A stretch of 64,000 nt of DNA, taken from contig NC_064449.1 in NCBI RefSeq assembly GCF_023343835.1, positions 4,439,778 to 4,503,777 of the forward strand. Reading direction: 5' to 3'. A program made the translations under genes and the position numbers. The notes beneath the pieces are model-generated. The model did not search any database. It was not told the origin of the DNA and saw only the letters and a list, made by a program, of their open reading frames with translations. Numbering within the stretch: the stretch's first letter is position 1; the number at the start of each line of letters is the position of its first letter. The DNA is from Lagopus muta (taxonomy: Eukaryota > Chordata > Aves > Galliformes > Phasianidae). This document shows, one piece after another, positions 43,301-55,232 of this stretch.

Positions 43301-45208
43301 CTCCTGTTGTTTAAAAAAATAAGAGAGAGGAAGAAAAAGTGAGTAGATGGGGGAGAAACGTATGGGAAAGTGAGGGTAGAATGAAAGAAGGGGAAAAATA
43401 AAAGGTAAGACAGAGGAGAACAGAAAGCATGTGTGTGCTTCACCATTGGTATCCTCTTGCTGGGCTCAGGGGTCCTGCCATCAGCTTTTGTACCTAGCCA
43501 AGCATTTACAGAAATAAAAGCCCGTATTTCCACACTTTATATTCCACAAATGCCCAGACGTTACTCCCAAGAGAGGCATGCCTGCAGTCTAAATGCTGCT
43601 GAGGCTGGCAGAGCAGTCCTTGCCCCCACTTGCAGAAAAGGCTAGAGATGGGACAGGTGACATGTTATTGAGCCTCAGGGCTTCGTTTCCCAAGAAGTGC
43701 CTTTTGGTGACAGTGGAGATACACTGCAGCCATCAGCCGTTGTGTTAGGGCTGACAAAAGATTGATCCATGGATGAAAGCACTTTCACTGCAATTCTGAA
43801 GCACCAACTTTACTAGCTGCTCTCCTCTCTGCTTTTAGAGAGCTGCTAACAGCCCTCAAGGGAGAAAAAGCACTTCAGTTTACACTAACCATACCCACTT
43901 AGGATATCCAAATGCACAGCATCCATGACTCACGGAGTCATTCTCTACGTATTGACTAACTCCTGCTATGGGCAGCTCTTCCCTGCTTCCATCACAACTT
44001 TCTTTTCTTTTTGTTAACTATGAACCATCCAGAAGCAGACCATACCCTGTGCCAAAAAGCAGTCTTTGAGGAATGCAAGCCAGGGCAGCTCTCTTGACAA
44101 AGAGCTGAAATGGATAATGCCTCCTTCTCTTCTTTTTCAGTCCTAATGTTCACAAAAGTTCCAGATTCAATTTTGCAAATGACAGCCCTTTTTTCCAGAA
44201 GCAGTTTTGCTCAATCATTTTGCACAGCATAGGAGAGGGACGTGTCTCTCTTTGCCTGTTAAGCGGGCTCCACTTGAGACTCTCTTCCCATGTTTCAGCA
44301 GCTGAGTTCTGGGCTCTGACCAGCACAGAGCAAGCCTGCAGAGTCACTGATTAAAGGTGACTGCAGAGAAGCAAAACTCACATCATAAGGGATACTGGGG
44401 AGGAAACATATTAGATTAAAGGTTCTAATTTAACTCATGTACTGAATGAATTTTTTCCTTACCTGAAGACAAATGAAAATTCAGTTGCAGAAATACAGGT
44501 TCTTAATCCATTTGAAGGGAGGATCAGGAACTGGTAATAAATCAAATCGTTAATGTTATCTGTACGTACTGAGTGACCATATCTTCTGTAGAGTGGCCAT
44601 TATCAGTAATTTTGTGAAAGAAGGGAAAAAAAACCAACAAAATACTTTCTGAGCAACCTTCATGGTTAGCTATTTCTCACCTGCATTAGATGAGGCTATG
44701 ATGAGCCTGCAGTGGGATTACCACAGCCATCTAACTTGGTCTCATCACTTGTTTGCTAACCTCAAAGTTAAAACAAAGTGTCATCTTACCAAGGTCCTAC
44801 CCAGCAACATACCAAAGGCATCCAAGCCTCAGTCTATTTCTGTTCAGAGTTGGAAGTTATGCTAAAGGAAGAAGCTGGTGTGGGAAATGACTTCTCCAGC
44901 AAACCCTCCCCAGGCTGAAGGATCCCAGGTTTCCTGGAGTCTGTTCTGTTCCAGCTTTTTCAGGTGACCTACTTCAGAAACTGATTTAGTTCTCTTAATA
45001 GAACTGTCATTGAAATATGTTTGCCTATAAGAGGTCAGCTTAAATAAACTTCAAAATATTTCCATTCTCATGGATAAATCCCTTCCACGTCAAGCCAACA
45101 TCATAGATTTTCTTCAATAAGTAAATCAAAATTCAGCAAAAATTAAGTAGCAAAACTATCTCTTTTTGCTAAGCATATATCCTCCATATAACATCATCCT
45201 CCACCAGA

Positions 45209-45250
45209 TAAAATATCAAATCTAAATCCAAATCTAAAATATCAAATCAG
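45209..45250 (+). repeat. imperfect AT-rich tandem repeat
   Basis: The words AAAATATCAAATC and AATCTAAATCC recur in an A-rich stretch, giving a short imperfect repeat. Confidence 0.7.
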
Positions 45251-46559
45251 TGACATTTAGGCATTAAGAAATATTCTTGAAATAATGGTATCACAGCAGT
45301 AACATCATCTGCTTTGGAAATGTGTCACCTTGATGTTTATATAGCCACAGGAGACCACTCAACAGAGGCAGTGTGCTAATTCCATTGGCATTAACTCTCA
45401 AATTCAGTCACAGGGACTGAGGAATTTCAGAAACATCTCTTTCAACTAAAAGAGAATAAGGACATAATGGATGGTAGTAACATACTGTTAAATGGCTATG
45501 AGACACAGGAAATTTCACATAGGGAAAGGGGAACATGGAGGAATTGACCCTCCAAAACCTCATCATGCTCAGATTGCAGGAGTGGGCACTTGCTGGTCTT
45601 CTCCAGGATTCTATTCGTGGAAAGTTGTGCTTTATCCACTGTGACAAAACTCAGGTGGCTTCCTCTATTGCTCTTGCTCAGCTGCAGGGGTGCTGCAGTC
45701 CAATTTCTATGCACTCAACATGAAAAGCAGGATTTCCTTGCAGGAATAACACCAACCACAGGGAATGGGGGAGAACACTGCCCAAGAAAAGGATATTCCC
45801 AATAAAGGCTGCTCCAGGGATCCCACAAAGACAAGCAGCGCTACGCAGAACTTTCTTTTATGATTTCATTTCTGGAATTTATGTCGATGATGATTGTAGA
45901 TTGGCTCTCCAATGCTAATCTATATGCCACAGCCATGAAGGGAAGAAATTTAGTACTAATTCCAGATTAATGCAGAGCAATTTCAAAATCATAGCTTGTT
46001 CCTGTTTATTCGGATTGATTTGCTACCAAAACCTCAGGTTGCATTGCCTTTTTATTTACACACCCTACCACACTCTGTCCTCTTCCTCGTAGGCACTCGT
46101 TTTTCCACATGTTTTTGTTTTAATCAGCACATACATTTCCATTCCTGTTTGGCATTTTTCAGCAGGCAACTGTAAACTTTTGAGTTGCCAGTACTAAAGA
46201 AGCTAAGTCAGTTCATTGTAAAGCACCTGTTTTCAAGGGAAATTCTACCTGCAGAAATACCTCTGTAAAGCCTTTGAGTTTACAGAGTGAACTGATGGGC
46301 AAACAGAAGCTGATGATAATCTTTGCTTATCTTCATTGAAATCAACTGGAATTATATTTCAGTGCGTTGCTGAATCAGACAAAATATTCTCCTCCTCCTC
46401 TCTTCATTTTCCCCAGCAGATTCCTCAGATTAGGAAGTATCATTTCTCTTCATGTTTCATCAAATCTGTTAAGAATATTTTCATATTCTTTGCAGCTACT
46501 TTTCCATTTGTCTTCAGAGTTCAGATATCACAGCAGTTGATGCACTGTGCTGGATCACA

Positions 46560-46674
46560 GGCTGGATGTTGTGTTGAGGGACATGGTTTAGTGGGAGCTA
46601 TTGGTGATGGGTGAACGGTTGGACTGGATGATCTTTTAGGTCTTTTCCAACCTTGGTGATTCTATGATTCTATG
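46560..46674 (+). mobile_element. CR1 LINE 3' end with terminal octamers
   Basis: The sequence runs from GGCTGGATGTTGTGTTGAGG through GGACTGGATGATCTT and TTCCAACCTTGGTGATTC. It ends with two exact copies of ATTCTATG at 46659-46674, the diagnostic 3' terminus of avian CR1. It is 5'-truncated, as is typical, and non-coding. Confidence 0.93.
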
Positions 46675-49600
46675 CTGCCTTTGGATCTCAGTTACTACTG
46701 AAGCAGGACCACACATACAAATGGAGCGCTTCAATACTGCTGTAAATATTTCTGATTTTCACTGGGATTGTACAAAGCTCTGTGTTTAAAGGGGTAAACA
46801 CGGGGTGTTATGGCAGTGCATATATGAACACACCATTCGTCTCACATTTCACTGCAATTTTCAGTTATCTGAAAGTGAACTCATTAATACAGATAGTAAC
46901 GTTTCCAGAGCAGTCATGTGAATTATGTGCAGTTGTTAAAGGCCCTTGTGTCTGCCTCTTCACAGCTGCCAACACACATGTCCATGGAGCTCAGCCCGAG
47001 TCGGCCCATGTCCTGCAGAGGGAGAGCTGCAGGGCTCAGGCTGCCTCAGCACCTGTCAGCCCAGCTGAACGGGGACACACCTGAAACTATGGGGCAGGCA
47101 GTAGTTGACATGGAGGGATTTAAACAACCAGACGTTGTGCTCTTTAAAGCAAAAGGTAACAGCATCCGTGTTACCAATTTAAAGCTCTTCAACTTCTATT
47201 TGCAGCAATACTTCAACATCTAATTCCAAGCCATTATTACGTTCACAAAAGCCAGACTGAAATACCATCTTGTAGCATCACTGCTTGCTGTGAGACAACA
47301 CGTCAGATGCTTTGTTGTGGTCCCAGGAAAGCCCATCTGCTGTTGAACACAGGAAGTGCTCCCAGCAGTGATATCTATTGGGAGAGTCACAGCAGCACTC
47401 TTGTTTGAACTTGAACTGACTACTTGAGCATTGCAAATTGATGTTGCAAGCTCAATCAATTTCACTATTAATTTCTAGACCTTAATATTTTTCCCACCCA
47501 CTTCAATCTGATGGAAATCTAATGTAAGCCTAGACATTCCAATCTGACACATTTTCATATTCAAACCAAAGCTTTTCAACATTCAAATGGCATGGTGCTT
47601 TTACATGTTGATTCAATTAACAAATTAACTATTCTTTGAGAATACATCTAGTTCAGCTCTTAAGAGAAAATGATCACTGCAACAGTACTGAAGGAGTAAC
47701 ACTGTATTAGAAGCATATATTCAGATGAGAAAATTACTCTGTTTAAGCATTTGGGTGTATAACATAAGGAAACTGTATCTCCAGTGTGACTTCCATTAGA
47801 AGTGTTCTCTGATTCCCTTGTAAAGAACGAAGCTTTGCAGTTCAGACATTATCCTTTCTAATTGCTGTTGAACAATATGTGTTCAGTGCAACATTAGATA
47901 ATGACTCATGCAATGCCTATTTGCAAATTAAACTCAGTTGTAAATCATTTCTTGTGAACAGCCCTCCATATCTGAAACCTTTAACAAGCAAAAAGAAAAG
48001 AAAGTGAATACATAGCCAGGTTCTTAAGCTAACTGGAGTTATACATTAAGAATAACAATTAAGTATTCACACAGGAAGTACTGTGTCTAAAAAACTGACT
48101 CTTGACCTTACAGTTGTAGCCAGAATAATATTACTAACTAAAATAAAGTTAATCCCATTCCAGTTTGGTTCCCATATGCTTCTACCATGTTTACTGATTT
48201 AGATTCAATTTATTCTTGAATTTACTGGGTCTTTGAAAAGGGAGAGAAAAAATAGGCTGAGAAAGAAGTGGAAGGGGGTATCAGTGACTGATCTCACAGC
48301 AAAAGCTGCTTTTTAACACATTTGTTGACTTAGCTTTAGACAGGCACTTTCCTTTAATATGACAATGTGCTTAGACATTGTGAAGTATTCCTCCCACTGG
48401 GATTACATAATTGAATGCTTTTGTACTAAGATATATATACAATCATTTAGTTGCACAGATAGCTCCTAAATGCGGGCAGAAGTGTGATTTTCCTTTTCCC
48501 CAGGGTAGAAGATTGTTTTCCTGATTCTGCAGTCAGTTCACAGCCCCAATTACATCTCACTGCCCTATTTCATGCACACCTCTGCAAGATGACTACAGTG
48601 CTTGACCTCAGCTCCTGACTACTGTAGGTAACAGAGATTGTTATACCAGACTGTTTCAAGCTTAAAAGCTCCATATTTCTTTCCTCATTCTCACATGAGC
48701 TTTTGCCCTTAATTAAGATTTTCTTTAATGGAACTAACTCAAAACAGTTTACAGCTCTGTGAGCTACACATCTATCACTTATCCACCAGGTGCAGGTTAC
48801 AGTGACACAAACCCCATGCTACTGTAATGAACCAGGTGAAATTAATCAGGACTGACAATGATAAAGCTAAAAGCACTGTTTGAGCCTTTTAGCACAAGAC
48901 TATAGAAATATATTTTCTTCTTGCTATAGATTTAATATGAAAAGAAAGCACAGAGTGCATCTGTTTTCATGCTAGAGTTGTCATATTAGTAACAGAGTGA
49001 GCATGTACCTTTCTGGGTGTTTTTTGCTAACTGTATTATCAGAATTATTGGTGGTGGTCTGTTTGTTTTTGCTATGATCATGAATGAGAGACAGAACACT
49101 CTACAATTATGAGGATTCTCCATTCCTTTGCTTGGAATCAGACCATACATGTACAAAAAGGACATATGGGTTAGTAGAACTGTGGAAGGCCCTTGGAAGC
49201 ACCTAAGGTCAAAACCAGCAATGTAAATTCGTTTCTCAGAAATTTAAAGACAGCTCCTTCCTTTTTTCATTTTTCCCTGTCCTAGGGCACCCTCTAGCGC
49301 TAAGACAGCAGCGAGTGTAACTTCTGAGCAGCACAGGACAAATGCTGGGCATGTCTACAGAGATGCCCTGATGCCCTTGGATGGCCTTCCAGCCAGGCCT
49401 GCCACGTGTCTTGTTTTTGTTCACACACAACATTTCATCATCATCACCCATTCATAGGACAGAAAATATTCTGGAGTTAATACACAGGAAAGTGCTTTTG
49501 CATCCATACCTACAGTGCTGTGAGGTTGCATCTGAGCCTCTGCAGGCATGGAAATGAAGACGTGGCAAACAGCTCATATGCTTGCTATATAGAAGGCTTG

Positions 49601-50430
49601 TGGGTAGTGCAGCAAAAAACAAAAAGTGAGTGTTCTGTATATATGTGCTCTAAGACTGATTCTTCCTAAGGGTCACCAGTGGCCAAAAGAAATCCAGAGC
49701 AAGGTTCCCACAGAACAGTAACACAGGTGAGTAACAGTCATTCTCCAGAAGCCAACAAAGCTCAGATCTGGTCTGTGCTCCTTTGCAACGCCGCTGTACT
49801 GTGCCACAGGGCAGCTCTCACAAAGGCTTAATTTGGGCTAGTGCAGCCAGCAGCACAAGTGCCCCAGAGTTACTTCCAAAACAGTAACACAGGCTTCAAA
49901 ACCACATTAGTGTCTTCCTACTCCTCTAGAGAAAGATGGCAACTGGCACTCAACATCTGCACTAAGGCTCTTACCATCGTCTTCAGAGACAGGAACAAGG
50001 CTCTTGCATTCCAGTTTTACATCACTAAGAATGATGCCTGCTACCTTTTCTTCTGAGCATCCCAGCTCACTTACTTGGCCACCCTTTTCCTTAAGGACTG
50101 TCAGTGCCTGAATGAAGTTTGTGTGGAGCTGCATGCAAGCTGCATATGCCACGGGTTTTCCCATCATCCTCAAGAATATTATCACCAATACCAAAAGCAG
50201 TGTTGAACTCCATGGCAGCGTGATCACACCCTCAATAGTAAGAGTTGGTCTGTTCTCACCTAGCTCCTCTGCTGCCAGTCAGTCCACTCTGTCTTCAGCT
50301 TCAGCTGCTGTGCCTTCCTCATCTTTTCCTGGTCCCTTCCTCCCTGACCATACAGTGCTTATTTTGGATGCAAAAGATATTAATTTCATTATTTATGAGA
50401 AAATCTCACTCTAATTAAAAACAAAATGAA

Positions 50431-50456
50431 ACAAACAACAACAACAACAAAAAAAC
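50431..50456 (+). repeat. (ACA)n / A-rich microsatellite
   Basis: Tandem ACA/AAC units grading into a poly(A) stretch. Confidence 0.9.
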
Positions 50457-50826
50457 CCCAAATACATAAATAAATATTAAAAAAAAAACAACACACCAGT
50501 CCCCATGTCAGAAATTTCTGATGCTCTCAATCACCTGCAGATGATGCAGTTCTTGTGCCAGGAAATGAAACTGCATTAAGCACAGCCAACTCCTGGTGCT
50601 ACATGCCTTAAAAAACCAATCAGTGCAAGATTCTTTACTGTATGTAAAACCAGTGCCAATAACAGCACAGGGAACATAACAACCATGCACAAGTGACTCT
50701 CAACATCCGAGTGAAATTATTTTTTTCCCCACTTTTTAAAACAAACGTTTACTTGCTGTCTGCCCAGATGTCTCAAAGGTTGGGTTGTCAGCAGCCAATA
50801 GGATTTGATTTTAATTAAGTACTGGC

Positions 50827-50847
50827 AAAAAAAAAAAAAAAAAAAAA
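50827..50847 (+). repeat. poly(A) tract
   Basis: About 21 consecutive A, followed by CCC and a second A-rich stretch AAAAAAAAGAAGAAG. Confidence 0.95.
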
Positions 50848-51340
50848 CCCAAAAAAAAGAAGAAGAAAGGAAGTAGAAGCCTTCCCTTGCTCCCACCTAG
50901 TTGGTCTGTAGATGATTTAGGAAGCACTGAAGCTTACAATTCAGCTTACAAGACAGTTACTTCACTGCTATACACACAAGACTTATTATGATAAAGTAAG
51001 GAAAAAAAAACCCACCATGCAGGAAGCAGGTAATAAGAAAACTACTTTTTCTTTCTGTATCTGTTTCAGTGGGAAATCGTTTCTAACCACAGCACCTGCA
51101 GATCTGCTCAGTTTTCTAGCTGCAAGCGTTCTGGACAAAAATGAACTTTCAGTTGGATGATGTATTTTATTTGGCAAACATTTCTATCTTTAAAGGTCTT
51201 CCGATGTTAAAGCACTAACCTATAAAAGATTTTTGGCTGCACATGACAAAAAAACAGCTTCTTAACACAGAACTTACCTTTATGTTTCCTTTAGGTGCCA
51301 GACATGCTTTTCCCTTCAGCCTCACAGGAAAAAGACAACT

Positions 51341-51366
51341 ACACACACACATATATATACATATAC
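51341..51366 (+). repeat. (CA)n(TA)n compound microsatellite
   Basis: A short ACACACACAC run passing directly into ATATATATAC. Confidence 0.92.
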
Positions 51367-51859
51367 AGGAGCAGTATACTTCAGTAGCAGCCATTTATTT
51401 GTCTGGCACTACATCACAAAGACATCTGGGAACACAAATTTCAGAAGCAGTGGTTATCCAGTAAGTCCTGTAGATAGCTGTTGTGTTTACAATTGATCTG
51501 CAATACTGAAAGGAAGGAGTCAGAAGTCTGATCTTGCCGATGCTTGAAGATGTCAAGGTAAAATAACTAGAATTAGGTTGAAATCAAAGAAATTACTCAA
51601 CTCATCACTAATTCATCGCAGTTTTACAATAAGGCTTTTTTTTTCTGCTTGAAAATGTCACAAAACTAAACTGTCGGCTTCAGAGGATGCTATATTAAGT
51701 GAATATTTCTGTTTGCACAGGATTTGAAGATCTTTCTCCAAAATAACTTTAGGCAGCGTGCTTGAGACAAACATATGTTACAATATGCAGTGCATCCAAG
51801 CATTTTGGCATCTTCTCTCCAGAACATGGTTCCTATGGGCTGCATCAGAAAAGGGGTCG

Positions 51860-52420
51860 CCAGCAGAGCAAGGGAGGCGATTGCCCCTTTCTGCTCTGCC
51901 CCATCTGGAGTACTGTGTCCAGGTCCAGGTCCCAAAACAGGAAAGACGTGGAGCTGTTAGAGAAGGTGCAGAGCAGGGCCACAAAGATGATCTGAGGCTG
52001 GAACACCTCTCCTATGAAGACAGGCTGAGGGAGCTGGGCTTGTTCAGCCTGGAGAAAAGAAAGCTGTGAGGAGACCTCATTACGGCCTTCCAATATTTAA
52101 AGGGAGATTATAAACAGGAGGGAAATCAACTATTTAAATGGGTAGATAGTGATAGGACAAGGGAAATGATTTCAAGCTCAAGGAGAGAAGATTTACATTA
52201 GACATCAGGGGAATTTCTTCACTGAGAGAGCATTGAAATGCTGGAAAAAGTTGCCCAGAGTGTGGATGCCCCATTCCTGGAGGTGTTCAAGGCCAGGCTG
52301 GATGGGGGCTTGATCAACCTGATCTTGTATTTGATCTAGTGGTTGGCAACACACCTGCAGCAGGCGGTTTGGAACTTGATGATCCTCGAGATCCCTTCCA
52401 ATCCAAGCCATTCCACCATT
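51860..52420 (+). mobile_element. CR1 LINE 3'-part fragment (degraded)
   Basis: About 560 nt matching the CR1 3' region. Recognisable words include CTGGAGTACTGTGTCCAGGTC, ACAGGCTGAGGGAGCTGGGC, TTGTTCAGCCTGGAGAA, AGGAGACCTCATTACGGCC, GGAGGTGTTCAAGGCCAGGC and GATCCCTTCCAATCCAAGCC. The reading frame is destroyed and the terminal octamers have decayed to 'attccaccatt'. This is the largest recognisable transposon piece in the window. Confidence 0.93.
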
Positions 52421-53844
52421 TTACAATTTCACATAAACAAAACGAATGGTTCCTTTAGCACAGATCAGCAGTAATTCCCACTGTGGAAGCTGCCCTGTCA
52501 CGTCAAACAACGCACCATTTAGCCGCTGGCAGAAGAACAAGATCTGCAGGAGGTGGCCTGTATGGTCACACCAATCTCAGTAACTTCCTGGGATTGACAA
52601 AAAGCCATCCAGCTACCTGACACCATAATGGGAACAAAAGATTAAAACAAGAGAAAATCAGATAAAACTTCTGAATATAGGATTTAAGATAGATCAACAA
52701 CATTCAGCTCTGTTAGCTGACTTGAACAGCTTCACTTACTAATTTTTCTTCAACAAAACATTAAACCCTTCTCAAAAAAGAAGGGCTAGAAATCAAAGGA
52801 AGATCAAGATCATGCACATTAACAAGCACTGGGAGGGAGAAAGAAGGAAAATGTTGAGAAGAATAAAGAAAAACTATCAATTTCAATGGGCAAATTCATG
52901 TAACACAATCTAATGTTCAGCCTTCATACCTCAAGCCAATGCTACAAGCAAAGACCTATGAATTTAAAATCATTACGAATGCACGTTAGCCACTAAATGT
53001 ACTTGAGTGAAAGAGCACCATTTAGAACGAGGTATCCATGTTGTCTTCCATTCCTCATAAAAAGCTGATTTCTATTTTTTCCATGCTATCTTCTGCAGCA
53101 GCAAATATAATTCCTGATTTTCTAATGCTACTTAGGCAAACACCACTCAATCACTACACAATATGCTATACATCGTGTTTACAATAACTTACAGCAAATT
53201 AACGAGCAAACAAACACTGACAACATATTACTACTGAAAATACCCACTTGCTTTTACCGTTCAGTTACTGTGATCTTCCCCACATCATTTGCATCCAGCT
53301 CACCTATCACTTGCAGTAAGTGAACAAGTCTCAGGAGCAACTGCTAATATGCTCAAGATGGAAACACTAAAAATGACATTTTGTTCAAAACAAAGAGCAC
53401 TGAGTGTGAGAATAAAGTTGCAATATTTTGTTTGACCATGCTTCTTTTTATCCAGGATCCATTCATTATTCTTACAGCAAATGAATGACCGTTGCAAAAG
53501 CAGATTAAATGCTGGGGCATACACTGAAGTATTCTTCCCATGTCATCACATTCACCGTGTCTTCTTCCCTGCGTTGTTCATCAGTATTCAAAGACACTCA
53601 GACGAAAAAGAATTCAGATCATGTCTCAGTAGGGAAGTGAGCCCACTGCATGCATTCTTGGCAGCACTGCTGGCTCGGCTCAGGGTCACACAAGACCAAA
53701 TCCATCCTAAGATTTCTGGAAGTCTTCAGAAAAGAAAGAGGATTTCTCCCCCCCCTCACTCCATTACCCTCTCCCCAAAAGGAAGGGAGGAGCAGAACGT
53801 CTGCCAGAACCATGGCACCTTGCCCTCTCAGATGAACAGAGGAA
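52421..53844. other. intergenic DNA, no recognised gene
   Basis: Between the CR1 fragment and the 3' end of the minus-strand gene I see no exon or repeat that I can name. Confidence 0.6.
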
Positions 53845-53863
53845 GCAGTAGGTACATTTCAGC

Positions 53864-53869
53864 TTTATT
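53864..53869 (-). promoter_or_regulatory. poly(A) signal for the minus-strand gene
   Basis: TTTATT on the plus strand reads AATAAA on the minus strand (TTTTTTTCTAATAAAGCTGA), 1.2 kb after the stop codon at 55089. It is the best candidate for the gene's 3' end. Confidence 0.55.
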
Positions 53870-53971
53870 AGAAAAAAACAAAAGTTTATACAAAGCTCTG
53901 CATTTTACAGAAAACCACCTCCCCCAAACACAAAGAAATCCAACATGGCAAGCTGTATGCATTTCCTTTTT

Positions 53972-54043
53972 TCATATACATACATACATATATGTACACA
54001 GACATATATATGTATGTGTGAGCACATGTGTGTGTATATATAG
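53972..54043 (+). repeat. (TATG/CATA)n compound microsatellite
   Basis: Imperfect TACA, TATA and GTGT units spread over about 70 nt. The translated frame reading YIYVHRHIYVCVSTCVCIY on the plus strand comes from this repeat, not from a gene. Confidence 0.9.
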
Positions 54044-55088
54044 TGTGACGTAGGCTTTTTTTGCATGGATTGCATTCATTATTTTACAAAGGTAATATTC
54101 AGTAAAAAAAAAGGTCTTTGTTACCATTATTTTCTCATATAAATAACTGTGAGCAGTCCCTCTGCAGATAGATAAAAAACACCTTTTCATGTCATTCTGT
54201 AAAAAACAGACGTTACTGAAACGGTACTGAAATCTTGAGTCTTTTTCAATACCACCATAAAAATATCATCTAGCCCCCAATTCAAAATGCTTGTCCAAGG
54301 CATCAGAAGAGAAAGGACTGTAAGACAATTCTGGAAGGATCAGTTCGTTAAGCCAACATTCAGGTTGGTAATTTCTGCTGGACCTCATACATTGGTGTGA
54401 AATGAGCACAAACAGGAGGCCAAGCTCTCTGTCTGCCTAGATAAGCTGGTTCTTTGCCTACTGACACCGAGACAAATTCCAGCAAAGCACACAACTGTGC
54501 CAAGCAGCTGACAGCCTGTCCGCTCACCCTTTTCACCCCACAACAGACTTCCTTAATAAAATTAAATCCTCTACCAGCTCAGCAAACTTTTTCTACTCCA
54601 TTCACCTTGAAAGGAGCTAGGACTAATCATGGCAAGACCAGACAGAGATTCCACTGTTGAATTATTGGGAGAAAAACTTAACTAATGGCAAAAACGTAAA
54701 AAGACAACTAAAAGGAAGAAAATGATATAGAAAAGAGCTATTGGATTGAATCCCAAGGCTCTGGTTGAAGAAGCAAAAACAGTACAGGGATGTCAGTTGC
54801 AGCTAAAAAAACCCAAATCCTTGCATTTACTGAAGTTAAAGGTGACGGTGTGGTCCAAATGAATTAACTGCCTGGTAAACAATCGTTTTTCTTCTGTTAA
54901 GCACCATGATGGGGAAAATGGCGAAGATTTTGAAGGCAATACAAGTGGTAGTGGTGATAACAAAGGTAATGAAAGTGAAGAACTCGATGCAGATTAAATG
55001 GTGAGTAATGCCAACGAGGATGTTTGGACTGCCAGAGATGTTGGCAACAAGAATGGTTATATGGTTGGTGTTGATGGCCAGAATTCAT

Positions 55089-55232
55089 TCATATGTCCAT
55101 GTAGTCATCATCTTCATCAGTATCACTTTCCAGTGAGGACTCCTGGCTTGAGGTCTCTAAGATTTCCAAAGCTGGCTGACAAAGGCTCTCCTTCTTTACA
55201 TTCGCTGCGGACTGAGCAGACAAAATAGCAGA
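55089..55232 (-). CDS. unnamed minus-strand gene, last coding exon
   Basis: 144 nt, 47 codons plus TGA, entered in phase 0 through CTTTTTGGGATCAG. It encodes [19 protein letters not shown] and then [20 protein letters not shown], ending YMDI. The acidic end and the Ser-rich '[10 protein letters not shown]' suggest casein kinase 2 sites. Confidence 0.82.
   Translation of the reverse strand, partial: SAILSAQSAANVKKESLCQPALEILETSSQESSLESDTDEDDDYMDI

Larger units (their letters stand above)
33340..46559. other. TBX6L upstream region and intergenic DNA
   Basis: I recognise no protein-coding exon here. It holds the presumed TBX6L promoter region, a CR1 fragment, short tandem duplications and many chance open frames. 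Some are long (plus strand 37831-38413 in two frames), but they lack recognisable domains or paired splice sites. A plus-strand exon-like segment at 34931-34998 is described separately. Confidence 0.6.
46675..51859. other. intergenic DNA, no recognised gene
   Basis: AT-rich sequence without recognisable exons. A minus-strand frame of 106 codons at 49907-50227 is the only stretch I looked at twice. It is followed on the plus strand by an A-rich tract at about 50415-50490. Confidence 0.6.
53845..55088 (-). other. probable 3' UTR of the unnamed minus-strand gene
   Basis: Sequence from the stop codon to the candidate poly(A) signal. It contains an alternating purine-pyrimidine microsatellite, which falls in the UTR if the model is right. 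Confidence 0.5.

Noticed and set aside
53481..54053. Plus-strand open frame of 190 codons
   Set aside because: Its C-terminal part is translated microsatellite (YIYVHRHIYVCV...), no domain is recognisable, and it overlaps the 3' UTR of the minus-strand gene.
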